A stretch of DNA of 64,000 nucleotides from Micromonospora parathelypteridis. GTDB taxonomy: Bacteria > Actinomycetota > Actinomycetes > Mycobacteriales > Micromonosporaceae. Every line of letters starts with the position of its first letter. Within the stretch, counting starts at the first letter, position 1. Positions 1 through 8,500 of the stretch are shown one piece after another. The translations under genes were made by a program, and so were the position numbers. A model generated the notes under the pieces. That model saw only the letters and a program-made list of their open reading frames with translations, was not told the DNA's origin and did no database searches. The stretch lies in the NCBI RefSeq assembly GCF_014201145.1, contig NZ_JACHDP010000001.1:6076001-6140000 (forward strand), in the 5' to 3' direction.

Positions 1-872
1 GATCCGGCTTCGAGGAGGCTGTCGCCACGGCCGCCGCGGCGGATGTCGCCGTCCTGGTCGTTGGCGACCACGCCGGCCTCTTCGGACGCGGCACGGTCGG
101 CGAAGGCTGCGACCGGGACGACCTGGAGCTGCCCGGCGTCCAACGCGAACTGGTCGAGGCGGTGATGGCGACCGGCACACCGGTTGTCCTCGTGCTGGTC
201 ACCGGCCGGCCGTACACGGTCGGCTGGGCGCTGTCGGGCTGCGCGGCGGTGGTGCAGGCGTTCTTCCCGGGCGAGGAGGGCGCGGGGGCGATCGCGGGGG
301 TGCTCTCCGGGCGGGTCAACCCGTCGGGCAGGCTGCCGGTCACCCTGCCCGGGTCGGCCGGCGCGCAGCCGTACTCCTACCTGCACCCCACCCTCGGTGC
401 GGGCAACGAGGTGACCAACCTGCCGGCGACACCCGTGGCGCCGTTCGGCCACGGTCTGTCCTACACGACGTTCGCGTACAGCGATCTCACCGTGCCCACC
501 ACGGTGCCCACCGATGGTGCGGTACGCGTGACGGTGCGGGTGACGAACACCGGCGCGGTCGCGGGCGACGACGTGGTCCAGCTCTACGGTCGCGACCTGG
601 TGGCCTCGGTGACCCGGCCGGTGGCGCAGCTGCTCGGCTACCGACGAGTCCACCTGGAGCCGGGCGAGTCCGTCACGGTCGAGCTGACGGTCCCCACCAC
701 CCGCCTGGCCTTCTCCGACCGCACGTTCACCCGCGTCGTGGAGCCCGGCGACGTCGAACTCTGGGTCGGCACCAGCGTGCGGCGGGACACACAGGCGACG
801 ACCACGCTCGTCGGCGACACCGTCGCGGTCACCAACGCTTCCCCGCGCTGGACCACCGCCGACGTCCGCTGA
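1..872 (+). CDS. GH3 beta-glucosidase, 3' part only
   Basis: The reading frame is already open at base 3, so this is the C-terminal part (about 290 residues) of a larger enzyme whose N-terminal (beta/alpha)8 domain and catalytic Asp lie outside the window. What is visible is the second alpha/beta sandwich domain of glycoside hydrolase family 3, with the GEGCDRDDLELPGVQ segment that normally carries the acid/base region, then VNPSGRLPVTLP and PFGHGLSYTTF, which lead into a fibronectin-III-like C-terminal domain. GH3 enzymes remove terminal beta-linked sugars; the exact substrate cannot be read from this half. An internal ATG at 162 is not the true start. A strong hairpin follows the stop. Confidence 0.9.
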   Translation, partial: SGFEEAVATAAAADVAVLVVGDHAGLFGRGTVGEGCDRDDLELPGVQRELVEAVMATGTPVVLVLVTGRPYTVGWALSGCAAVVQAFFPGEEGAGAIAGVLSGRVNPSGRLPVTLPGSAGAQPYSYLHPTLGAGNEVTNLPATPVAPFGHGLSYTTFAYSDLTVPTTVPTDGAVRVTVRVTNTGAVAGDDVVQLYGRDLVASVTRPVAQLLGYRRVHLEPGESVTVELTVPTTRLAFSDRTFTRVVEPGDVELWVGTSVRRDTQATTTLVGDTVAVTNASPRWTTADVR

Positions 873-874
873 AT

Positions 875-912
875 CCGGTCCGCCGGCGTCCCCGTGGACG
901 TCGGCGGACCGG
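875..912 (+). terminator. Hairpin terminator after the GH3 gene
   Basis: CCGGTCCGCCG (875-885) pairs with CGGCGGACCGG (902-912), and the inner CGTCC pairs with GGACG around a four-base loop. It starts three bases after the stop codon. There is no T-tract, which is usual for actinomycete stem-loop terminators. Confidence 0.7.
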
Positions 913-994
913 CCCCGGCTGCGGGCCGGATTCCTGCGGCGCTGCTACACCGCGAGGTTGATCCACCGGGTACGCGCGGTCGAGAATCGATGCC

Positions 995-2365
995 GTGGAA
1001 GACACGGACTTATCCCAGGGCTGGTTGCCACTGCTGGATCACCTTGACCGGCAGGTATCTTCCGGGCGGCTCTCGCCGGACACGGCGACGTTGTCCGATC
1101 TGATGAGCATCTACCAGGTGCCCGGGGTCAGCATCGCCGTCGGGCACGTGAGCGGGCAGGTGTGGACGGCGGGGTATGGCGTCGCAGCTGGTGGGACGTC
1201 GACGCCGGTGACCGCGGGCACCGCGTTCGCGGCCTGTTCGATCAGTAAGCATGTCGCCGCGTTCGGCGCCTTGCGGCTGGTCCAGGACGGTGTGCTGGAC
1301 CTCGACACCGACGTCGGCGAGTACCTCACGTCGTGGCATCTACTCGACCTCGAGGGTCGGCAACCGGGAGTTACGGTACGACAGCTCCTGGCGCACACGG
1401 CGGGATTGTCCGACACCTGGTACCGCGGCTATGCCGCAGACAACGCCCCGTCGCTGTTGCAGGTCCTGGAAGGCAGCGGCCCGACGACCACTCCACCGGT
1501 TCGGTCGACCCTGTTGCCGGGTAGCCGCTTCCGGTACTCGGGCAGCCACTACTCCGTGCTCCAGCAGCTGATGGTGGACGCGACCGGAGCCCCGTTCGAC
1601 GACCTCATGCAGACCCTGGTGCTGGAACCGATGGCCATGACCGACAGCAGCTTCGACCAGGGGTTTCCGCACCGGCGACCAGATCTGGTGGCTCGCGGCC
1701 ATCACGGTGGCGGCACCGGGGTTCCCGGCGGTTGGCGAGCGCAGCCGGAGACGGCTGCGGCTGGTATGTGGAGCACCCCGACCGACCTGCTCCGGCTCGA
1801 CCTTGAGATCGCCCGAGCGGCCTCGGCAAACTCGAAGCTGCTCGACCGCGACCTGGCCACCGAGATGTGGACACCGCAGATTCCCGGTGGCACCTACGGG
1901 CTCGGCACCGAGGTCGTCGAGCGCGTCGGGCGCCGGCGTTTCGGACACACCGGGTTGAACGTCGGCTATACCTGCTTCTCCTACGTGTGGCCCGACAGCG
2001 GCTTCGCGGTCGCGGCGATGACCAACTCCGAGGATGGATGGGAGCTGCTGGTCAGCATCCGCGCCGCAGCGGACCGTCGGTACGCCACCACCATCACGGC
2101 CGCGCCGCTCGGTGACGTGACGGGCCGCTACCTCTTACACGACGACTACCCGATCGACATCGCGGTCACCAACGGCCAACTGACCTTCTCCGCCCCTGCC
2201 CAGCAACCGGTCGCACTGCTGGCAGGCCCGGACGGTCACTACCAACACCCAGGACTCGATCTGGAAGTCTGGTTCCCGCAGGCCAACGACCAGCCCCGCA
2301 CCCTGGAACTACGGCAGGAAGGAGTCACGCAAATCGCGACACCAGCAACCAGGCAACCCGACTAG
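995..2365 (+). CDS. Serine hydrolase, class C beta-lactamase fold
   Basis: This 456-residue protein belongs to the beta-lactamase/penicillin-binding-protein-like esterase family. The nucleophile motif S-x-x-K is SISK at residues 82-85. The second motif, normally YxN, reads YSG at 181-183, and the third, normally KTG or HxG, is HTG at 318-320. About the last 90 residues form an extra C-terminal region of the kind seen in EstB-like and D-aminopeptidase-like members. There is no signal peptide, so it is probably cytoplasmic. The start is a GTG; the ATG at 990 is in another frame. Likely activity is hydrolysis of an ester or D-amino-acid amide; beta-lactam resistance should not be assumed. Confidence 0.8.
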   Translation: MEDTDLSQGWLPLLDHLDRQVSSGRLSPDTATLSDLMSIYQVPGVSIAVGHVSGQVWTAGYGVAAGGTSTPVTAGTAFAACSISKHVAAFGALRLVQDGVLDLDTDVGEYLTSWHLLDLEGRQPGVTVRQLLAHTAGLSDTWYRGYAADNAPSLLQVLEGSGPTTTPPVRSTLLPGSRFRYSGSHYSVLQQLMVDATGAPFDDLMQTLVLEPMAMTDSSFDQGFPHRRPDLVARGHHGGGTGVPGGWRAQPETAAAGMWSTPTDLLRLDLEIARAASANSKLLDRDLATEMWTPQIPGGTYGLGTEVVERVGRRRFGHTGLNVGYTCFSYVWPDSGFAVAAMTNSEDGWELLVSIRAAADRRYATTITAAPLGDVTGRYLLHDDYPIDIAVTNGQLTFSAPAQQPVALLAGPDGHYQHPGLDLEVWFPQANDQPRTLELRQEGVTQIATPATRQPD

Positions 2366-2393
2366 CCGAGGGCACGGTGTTCGCGAACCGCGG

Positions 2394-3350
2394 TCAGAAT
2401 GTGGCGATCGGGTTGACCGGGCTGCCGGACGTTCCGGCGAGGCGGACCGGCGCGACTGCGAGCTGGAAGTCCCACTGGCCGAGCTCGGCAGCCGTTGCCG
2501 CGCACGCCTCCAGGTCGCAGTTGTCGAGCATCCACAGACCCATCGCGACGAGACTCACAGCGTGCACCGGCATCAGCACGTCGTCGTACCCCGACGGCTG
2601 AACGTCCTGGGGGGTGTCGGCGCCGATCAGCGCGACCTCCCGTTCGTGCAGCCACGGCAGGCAGGACGCATGCCAGCCGGCCTGCGTGAAACCGCTGGCC
2701 TCACCGGCCTCGTGCCGGAAGCGGCCATAACCGGTCCGCAGGAGCACCGCATCGCCGGGTCGCACCCGTACACCCTGGCGACGCTCGGCCTCCTCGAGAT
2801 CGTCGGGGAACACACCCTGCCCCGATTCCAACCACGGCACATCACGGGTCCTCGCAACGTCCAGCAGGACGCCACGCGTGACGATCCCGTTCGCCGCCGC
2901 CGTGACGGCCGCCCACGCCGACCCCGTCGCGGCGTCGACCAACGAGTGCGACCGCCCGTTGTACATCATGCCGTCCCAGAAGATGTGGCACGGCGAGTCG
3001 ACGTGGGTGAAGGTGTTGCCGTGGAACGTCATGCCGAGCCGCTCGGACGAAAAGCCCCAGCGCCGGTCAGCGTGGAAGGCGGGCACCGGCATGTTCTCGG
3101 CACCCGGCATGTCGGCGGCGCACGGGCACGTCGTCGTCGACCGCTCCATATCTCCCGGTACGGCAACCTCCCACGCGCAGGACACGCTCCTGCCGTGGCG
3201 CACGGCCCGTGCCGCCGCCAGCCGGACGTCGTCGCTGATGTGGTTCAGAGTGCCGAGCTCGTCGTCGTCGCCCCACCGTCCCCAGTTCGACAGCGAGTCG
3301 AAGTATCCGAGCACGTCGTCCTGCGTGGGCACCGCCCGTCCAGCCGTCAT
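2394..3350 (-). CDS. Cyclase family protein, metal-dependent hydrolase
   Basis: A 318-residue member of the kynurenine-formamidase/isatin-hydrolase (cyclase) superfamily. The metal site is visible as THVDSPCH at residues 115-122, with the usual His-x-Asp-x-x-x-His spacing, inside a region beginning GMTFHGNTF. Family members hydrolyse amides or cyclic amides using Mn or Zn. The start was set at the ATG at 3350, which has a GAAGGAG ribosome site upstream and leads straight into the conserved N-terminus; an in-frame extension to 3446 is possible but not conserved-looking. It lies about 105 bases downstream of the ABC permease on the same strand, so it is probably the third gene of that operon and may act on the imported compound. 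Confidence 0.8.
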   Translation of the reverse strand: MTAGRAVPTQDDVLGYFDSLSNWGRWGDDDELGTLNHISDDVRLAAARAVRHGRSVSCAWEVAVPGDMERSTTTCPCAADMPGAENMPVPAFHADRRWGFSSERLGMTFHGNTFTHVDSPCHIFWDGMMYNGRSHSLVDAATGSAWAAVTAAANGIVTRGVLLDVARTRDVPWLESGQGVFPDDLEEAERRQGVRVRPGDAVLLRTGYGRFRHEAGEASGFTQAGWHASCLPWLHEREVALIGADTPQDVQPSGYDDVLMPVHAVSLVAMGLWMLDNCDLEACAATAAELGQWDFQLAVAPVRLAGTSGSPVNPIATF

Positions 3351-3455
3351 CCCAGCATCGACTCCTTCGGTCACGCGGTTCGAGGCACCGCAGGCAGGGT
3401 ATCCCGCCGTACCCGACGATCCCCGTACCTCCGGCGCCGCGATCACCCTAGATCA

Positions 3456-4235
3456 CTACGACGAGATCGCCCGTGCCCACGGGGCGAGGAGGCGTTCGAG
3501 GCCGGCCATCAGGTAGAAGAGCAGCGCGCCCATGAGCGCGAGCAGGGTCAGCGCTGCGAACGCGAGTGGAGTGTCGGCCGACTGGCCGGAGCTGGCGATC
3601 ACCGAACCGAGCCCGGCCTCCGGGTTGATCACCTCGCCGATGGTCGCGCCGATGATAGCCAGCGAGGTCGCGACCTTCAGTCCGACGAAGACCTGCGGCA
3701 GGGCCCACGGGAGTCGCACCTTCACGAAGGTCTGCCACCACGAGGCGGACAGGGAGCGGGCGAGTTCGGCGAGTTCGTTCGGGGTCGAGGTCAGCCCGGC
3801 CATGGTCGAGACCAGGATCGGAAAGAAGCAGAGCAGCACGACCATCACGACTTTGGTTTCGTAGCCGAACCCGATCCAGACCAGGAGCAGTGGCGCGAGC
3901 GCCACCTTCGGTACCGCGTTGATTCCGGCGATCATGGGGAGGGCCATCCGCTCGACCGTCCGGGACGCGGCGAGCAGGACGGCGAGCAGGAGGCCACCTA
4001 CGGTCGCGATCCCGAACCCGATGACCGTCTCCAGGAAGGTGATCAAGGTTTGCTCGGCGAGGTAGCCGGGGAGCCGGACGAACGCGTCGACCACGTCCGG
4101 GGGTGCGGGCAGGAAGAACGGCTCGATGTCGAACGCCCAGGTGGCCAGCCACCAGAGCGCGATCGCCAGCACCGCCCCGAGGGTGGGCAGCCCGACGTGC
4201 GGCCATCGTTGTGACGGCGTGGGACTGTCAGTCAC
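3456..4235 (-). CDS. ABC transporter permease, NitT/TauT type
   Basis: A 259-residue inner-membrane protein with six or so hydrophobic segments and the binding-protein-dependent transport signature. The EAA-like loop, which contacts the ATPase, reads LARSLSASWWQTFVKVRLP around residue 155-175. The family (SsuC/TauC) imports sulfonates, nitrate, aromatic acids or thiamine precursors. The GTG start lies 50 bases after the stop of the substrate-binding protein gene, so the two are co-transcribed. No ATP-binding subunit lies in this operon. Confidence 0.9.
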   Translation of the reverse strand: MTDSPTPSQRWPHVGLPTLGAVLAIALWWLATWAFDIEPFFLPAPPDVVDAFVRLPGYLAEQTLITFLETVIGFGIATVGGLLLAVLLAASRTVERMALPMIAGINAVPKVALAPLLLVWIGFGYETKVVMVVLLCFFPILVSTMAGLTSTPNELAELARSLSASWWQTFVKVRLPWALPQVFVGLKVATSLAIIGATIGEVINPEAGLGSVIASSGQSADTPLAFAALTLLALMGALLFYLMAGLERLLAPWARAISS

Positions 4236-4285
4236 GGTGATCTTCCTGAGGTTCGGGAGTGGGCCGCACAGGTCACGACCGCGCG

Positions 4286-5302
4286 TCAGGACTTCTTCAC
4301 GAACCTCAGGTCGACGACCTTCTCCGGGGTCAGGCCGGGCGGAATCAGGTTGGCGCCCTGCAGGATGGTGATGGTCTGCGCCACCTGCTTCTCATCCATG
4401 AAGCCGATCGGGGCGCCGCTCGCCGGGCGAACGTGTGGGGACATCGCATCGATCTCACCCTTGCCGGCTGCCACGGCATAGGTGGGCTTCACCTTGTTGA
4501 GGATCGACGCGGCCTCCTCCGGGTGCTCGATGCTGTACTGGAGCCCCTTGAGCACCGCGTCGGTGAATCGCTGCACCAGGTCGGGGTCCTTCTCGATGAG
4601 CGAGGGAGTGGTGATGATCGCGTTGCCGAAGAGGTCCCGCAGATAGTCGCTGTAGGGCAGCACCACGACTTCCTTCTTGGAGGCGGTCTGCAACGCGGCG
4701 CGGCTGAGCAGGAACGTACCCAGGGCGTCGACCTTGCGGCTCGCCATGAGTCCGTTGAGTGCCGTGGCTTGGACGCCCTCGATCTTCACCGTCGTCGGGT
4801 CGAACCCGGCCAACCGGGCGTAGGCCGGGAAGAGCAGCTCGGTCACCGACCCGGAGCCGGTCGCCATCGTCTTGCCCTGCAGGTCCGTCGGCTTGGTGAT
4901 GTTGGTGTCCGCGGTGGTCATCACCGAGATCAGCGTCTGCTGGTGTACGGCGGCGATGGCGCGCCAGTCGGTGAACTCACCCTTACCCGCCTGAATCACG
5001 GCACCGGTGAAGTCGAGCGCGGCGAACTGGACCTGCCCGGACTTGAGGGCCGTCAGGTTCTGCTGGTTGCCAGCGCCCTCTTTGATGTCGACCTCGATGC
5101 CGACCTCGGCGAAGTAGCCCTTCTCCTTCGCCACCCAGGCGAACGCGTCCCGACCAACAGCGCCGAAGGCGGTGATGTAAGCGACCTTGTCGGTCTGCTT
5201 GCCGGTCGGGTCGCCGCTCTTGTCGTCGGAACCGTTGCAACCGGTCACGGCAAGGGCTGCGGCCAGCAGCGTCGCGACCAGCGCGCGAGAGCGCTTGACC
5301 AT
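4286..5302 (-). CDS. ABC substrate-binding lipoprotein, NMT1/THI5-like
   Basis: A 338-residue solute-binding protein of the SsuA/TauA/NMT1 type. The N-terminus KRSRALVATLLAAALAVTGC is a lipoprotein signal with a V-T-G-C lipobox, so the mature protein should be anchored to the outer face of the membrane by Cys20 or 21. The body contains the family features GYFAEVGIEVDI and DALGTFLLSRAAL. Start is the ATG at 5302; the frame is open upstream but the extra residues would spoil the signal peptide. It is first in an operon with the permease and the cyclase and is divergent from the DUF6282-GalB-GalC-like operon, which suggests the imported ligand is a substrate of those enzymes (inference). Confidence 0.9.
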   Translation of the reverse strand: MVKRSRALVATLLAAALAVTGCNGSDDKSGDPTGKQTDKVAYITAFGAVGRDAFAWVAKEKGYFAEVGIEVDIKEGAGNQQNLTALKSGQVQFAALDFTGAVIQAGKGEFTDWRAIAAVHQQTLISVMTTADTNITKPTDLQGKTMATGSGSVTELLFPAYARLAGFDPTTVKIEGVQATALNGLMASRKVDALGTFLLSRAALQTASKKEVVVLPYSDYLRDLFGNAIITTPSLIEKDPDLVQRFTDAVLKGLQYSIEHPEEAASILNKVKPTYAVAAGKGEIDAMSPHVRPASGAPIGFMDEKQVAQTITILQGANLIPPGLTPEKVVDLRFVKKS

Positions 5303-5552
5303 GTGATGCCTCCAGCTTGAAAGTCTCGGGAAGGCGCCGGCGCGCCATGCCGACGCTGATCGCATGAGTCGGGGCTGTTCACATTCAGCTCTCACCAATC
5401 AATGAACGTAGATGATGGTAGTCGTGACTGTCACCGAATCAATCCACGGACTTGCCTCTATTAATATTTTGAAGGAGGCGTCCTCGCAGCTCGCGACAGG
5501 CTGACAATGGACGGTCGAGCCACGCTGCTGCCGGGCCCCTCGAAGGAGCACG
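5303..5552. promoter_or_regulatory. Divergent promoter region, transporter and catabolic operons
   Basis: This 250-base gap separates two divergent operons. Its middle (about 5390-5475) is notably AT-rich for this genome, including TATTAATATTTTGAA near 5460, and it holds a short exact palindrome GTGACTGTCAC at 5424-5434 that could be a regulator half-turn site. A good ribosome site (GAAGGAG) sits just before the rightward ATG at 5553. No regulator gene is adjacent. Promoter assignment is by position and composition only. Confidence 0.5.
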
Positions 5553-6488
5553 ATGTCTGAACACCCTGTCCCGTCCGCCCGTGCCCGTGCCCTGGTCCGC
5601 GGCGCCTACGACACGCACGTACACGTAGCACCCGACGTGATGGCGCGGCGGATCGACGACGTCGATCTGGCGCACCGGTGCGCCGAGGTCGGGCTCGCCG
5701 GCTTCGTCCTCAAGTCCCACTACGTGGCCACGGCCGAGCGGGCAGCGGTCGTCCGCAAGGTGGTCCCCGACGTCGACGCGCTCGGCGCGATCACTCTCAA
5801 CGGCGCCATGGGCGGCATCAACCCCGTCGCCGTCGAGGTCGCCGCACGGCAGGGCGCACGGATCGTCTGGATGCCCACGGTGGACTCCGGAAACCAGCGG
5901 CGCAACACCGCCACCGACCTGCCGGGTGCCACGCCGGCGATGTGGGGGGCGTTCCAAGCCGACCTGCACAGCCAGGGCATCGTGCCGGAGCCGGTCGAGG
6001 TCGTCGACGGCGACGGGCGCGTCCTCGAGCGGGTACGCCAGGTGCTGCGGGTGATCGCCCGGCACGACATCGCACTCGCCACCGGCCACCTGAGCGGCGC
6101 CGAGATCGTCAGCATGGTCCGGGCCGCCCGCGAGGAGGGGGTACGCCGAATCGTGGTCACCCATCCCGAGTTCACCTCCCAGCGGCTGCCGGTTGAGCAG
6201 CAGCGCGAGCTGGCCGACGCGGGTGCCCTGTTGGAACGCTGCTTCACCACTCCGCACTCGGGCAAGGTCGCCTGGGTGGAGTTGTTCGCCACCATCCGGG
6301 CGGTCGGCGTGGCGCACTCCATCCTCTCCAGCGACCTCGGGCAACCCTTCAACCCGCCGGTCGAGGACGGTCTGGCGCTCTTCGCCGACCGCTTGCTCGG
6401 CGCCGGCTTCACCGATGAGGAGATCCACGTCATGGCGGTGGTCAACTCGCGTCGTCTGGCGACGCCCAGGGCGACGGTGCCGGCATGA
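5553..6488 (+). CDS. DUF6282 family protein, amidohydrolase-like
   Basis: This 311-residue protein looks like a TIM-barrel metal-dependent hydrolase. It opens with DTHVHVAPDVMARR near residue 19 (the HxH of amidohydrolases), has Lys-Ser-His-Tyr near 55, ATGHLSGAE near 180 and VVTHPEF near 205, all plausible metal or base ligands. I recognise it as the DUF6282 group, whose reaction is not established. Its position directly before a GalB-like and a GalC-like gene suggests it makes the substrate of the next step, for example by opening a lactone as the amidohydrolase LigI does with 2-pyrone-4,6-dicarboxylate. That assignment is inference. It overlaps the next gene by four bases (ATGA). Confidence 0.75.
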   Translation: MSEHPVPSARARALVRGAYDTHVHVAPDVMARRIDDVDLAHRCAEVGLAGFVLKSHYVATAERAAVVRKVVPDVDALGAITLNGAMGGINPVAVEVAARQGARIVWMPTVDSGNQRRNTATDLPGATPAMWGAFQADLHSQGIVPEPVEVVDGDGRVLERVRQVLRVIARHDIALATGHLSGAEIVSMVRAAREEGVRRIVVTHPEFTSQRLPVEQQRELADAGALLERCFTTPHSGKVAWVELFATIRAVGVAHSILSSDLGQPFNPPVEDGLALFADRLLGAGFTDEEIHVMAVVNSRRLATPRATVPA

Positions 6489-7201
6489 GCGCGCGACGAA
6501 TGCTTGTGGTGGGTGCCCACTCGGCCGACTTCGTCTGGCGGGCCGCGGGGGCGATCGCCAAGCACACCGCGGCGGGTGGTGAGGCTGTCGTGCTGGCGCT
6601 CTCCTACGGGGAGCGGGGCGAGTCCGGCGAGCTCTGGAAGGACCCGAACCAGACGGTGGAGAACGTCAAGCGGCTGCGGCACGCGGAGGCGGAGCGCGCC
6701 GCCGCCGCGGTCGGCGCCCGCCTGGAGACGTTCGATCTGGGCGACTACCCATTGCGCATCCGGGACGCGGACATCGACCGGCTGGCCGCGCTGATGCGGG
6801 AGTACGCCCCGCACGTGGTGCTCACCCACCCGGACCGCGACCCGTTCAACCCGGATCATCCGGTGGCGCACACCGCGGTCGCGACCGCCCGGCAGCTCAC
6901 CGCGGGAGCCGGGGTCGCCAGCGGCTTCCGGACCGCCCCGCCCTCGGAGTTCCTGGTCTTCGAACCGCACCAGCCGGAGCTGTGCGGGTTCGTCCCCACC
7001 GTCTTCGTCGACATCACCGATGTGATGCCGGCCAAGCAGGAGGCGATGGCGTCGATGGGCGCCCAGGGCTACCTGCGTGAGTACTACACGCAGCGAGCCG
7101 ATCAGCGTGGCAACCACGCCCGCCGGGTGACCGGCGACGCCGGCATTCGGCAGGCCGAGGCGTTCCAGCGATTGATTCCGAACGTGGTGGGTGCACTGTG
7201 A
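6485..7201 (+). CDS. PIG-L family protein, GalB-like hydratase
   Basis: A 238-residue member of the PIG-L (GlcNAc-PI deacetylase) fold. Instead of the common AHPDD zinc motif it has AHSADF at residues 11-16, followed by SYGERGESGELW near 40-51 and THPDRDPFNPDHPVAH near 114-129. These variants are those I associate with GalB, the zinc-dependent 4-oxalomesaconate hydratase of gallate catabolism, rather than with sugar deacetylases. The role fits the next gene, which resembles the aldolase that acts on the GalB product. It is translationally coupled on both sides by four-base overlaps. A deacetylase on an unrelated small molecule remains possible. Confidence 0.7.
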   Translation: MSARRMLVVGAHSADFVWRAAGAIAKHTAAGGEAVVLALSYGERGESGELWKDPNQTVENVKRLRHAEAERAAAAVGARLETFDLGDYPLRIRDADIDRLAALMREYAPHVVLTHPDRDPFNPDHPVAHTAVATARQLTAGAGVASGFRTAPPSEFLVFEPHQPELCGFVPTVFVDITDVMPAKQEAMASMGAQGYLREYYTQRADQRGNHARRVTGDAGIRQAEAFQRLIPNVVGAL

Positions 7202-7851
7202 GCGAGCTTCGCGACGTGGCGGTCGGGCCGGGCGTGATCGAGACGTTGACTGCCGGCGGAGTGGCGACCGTCTTCGAGGCCGCTGGCCGGCGTGGCCTGA
7301 TCGACGTCGATCTTGTTCAGGTCGTGCCGGGCACCCGGGTCGCGGGTGTGGCCCGGACCGTCCGCTGCGGTCAGGACGACAACCGGGCCGTGCACGAGGC
7401 GATGACGTTGGTGCGCCCCGGTGACGTGCTCGTGCTCACCATGCCCGAGCCTGCCCCGGTCGCCCTGATCGGCGAGTTGCTGGCCACCCAGGCCAAGGTC
7501 GCTGGCGCTGCCGGCCTGCTGGTGGACGCGGCGGTACGCGACGTGGACGAGCTCCGAGAACTCGGCCTACCGATCTGGGCCCGGTGGCGTCGGGTACGGG
7601 GCGCGACCAAGCGCGAGCGGGGCTCGCTCGACGTCGCGGTCCGAGTGGGTGGGGCGACCGTCAACCCGGGGGACGTCGTGGTGCTCGACGCCGACGGTGC
7701 TGTGGTCGTCGCGCGGGGGAGTGCGGCCGAGGTGGCCGCCGCGACCCGGAGTCGGATCGAGAAGGAGACCCGGCTGAGGGCCCGGCTGGATGCCGGTGAG
7801 TTCAGCTACGACCTGCACGGGTTGCGGGCGCAGGACGAGTCCACCGGGTGA
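7198..7851 (+). CDS. RraA-like aldolase, GalC/LigK type
   Basis: This 217-residue protein is of the RraA/HMG-CHA aldolase family. The active-site signature of class II pyruvate aldolases is complete: GELLATQA at 92-99, then Arg114-Asp115 in AAVRDVDEL. Such enzymes cleave 4-carboxy-4-hydroxy-2-oxoadipate to pyruvate and oxaloacetate (or HMG) with a divalent metal. Presence of R-D and the enzyme context argue against the RNase E regulator role of RraA. It starts with GTG in a GTGA overlap with the GalB-like gene, so the three genes 5553-7851 are one operon. The downstream neighbour is convergent. Confidence 0.75.
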   Translation: MSELRDVAVGPGVIETLTAGGVATVFEAAGRRGLIDVDLVQVVPGTRVAGVARTVRCGQDDNRAVHEAMTLVRPGDVLVLTMPEPAPVALIGELLATQAKVAGAAGLLVDAAVRDVDELRELGLPIWARWRRVRGATKRERGSLDVAVRVGGATVNPGDVVVLDADGAVVVARGSAAEVAAATRSRIEKETRLRARLDAGEFSYDLHGLRAQDESTG

Positions 7852-7915
7852 GCAGGAGCCGCCGATTCGGCGCGGGTGGGTGCGGTTTCCGTGTGACGGT
7901 CGCTTCATCCACGTC

Positions 7916-8395
7916 CTAATTGACGCTGCCGGGAGTGAACTCGGCACCCTGGACGTACTCCATTGCCTTTATGAACTCGGGGTCGTTGAGCCGTTGACCC
8001 ATCTCCTCCTCGGTGGGCTCCGCCACGCGCTGGTGGATCCACCACAGATTGCCGATCGGATCGCGGAAACGGCTGACCCGGTCGCCCCAGAAAAGCTCGG
8101 TCGGCTCGGTGACGACGCTCGCGCCGCGTTCCACGGCCCGGTGGAGTACCTCGGCGTCGTCGGCGACGTAGAGACGCAGGAAGGCGGGTGTGGCTGGCCA
8201 CTGAGGCTTGTCGAACATCATCACGACCGAGTCCCCGATACGAACCTCGGCGTGGCCAATCACCCCGTCCACTTCCATCCGGGCCAGTTCGGTGGCGTCG
8301 AAAACGCCGACGATGAAGTCGATCAATGCCGCGGTGTTTCTCGGCGAGATGATCCAGGGGGTCACGGTGTGGTAGCCGTCGGGAACAACCTTCAT
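7916..8395 (-). CDS. VOC family protein, PhnB-like
   Basis: A 159-residue glyoxalase-fold protein similar to the PhnB-like group of the vicinal-oxygen-chelate superfamily. It shows the two-module beta-alpha-beta pattern, with DFIVGVFDATEL near 26, VMMFDK near 58, and FRDPIGNLWWIHQR near 107-120, typical of this group. The ATG at 8395 has GAGGAG about eight bases upstream; the much longer open frame is not credible. The gene is divergent from a WYL regulator with about 100 bases between them, an arrangement that usually means the regulator controls it. The substrate is unknown. Confidence 0.85.
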   Translation of the reverse strand: MKVVPDGYHTVTPWIISPRNTAALIDFIVGVFDATELARMEVDGVIGHAEVRIGDSVVMMFDKPQWPATPAFLRLYVADDAEVLHRAVERGASVVTEPTELFWGDRVSRFRDPIGNLWWIHQRVAEPTEEEMGQRLNDPEFIKAMEYVQGAEFTPGSVN

Positions 8396-8500
8396 CGGTC
8401 CGTCTCCTCGTTCTGGTGCAGGCGTCTGTGCACTCAGATGAACGACGTTAGACCCCATATAGGCCAGCATCTGTCCTAGATGCCGAGCCATCATGGGAGT

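Noticed and set aside
981..996. GAGAATCGATGCC before the serine hydrolase as a third LacI operator
   Set aside because: It has AATCGATG rather than AATCGATT, so the palindrome is broken, and the flanks do not match the two good sites.
2562..4214. A 550-codon plus-strand frame opposite the cyclase and permease genes
   Set aside because: Its product is Arg/His/Gly-rich without domain features, and the minus-strand proteins are well supported.
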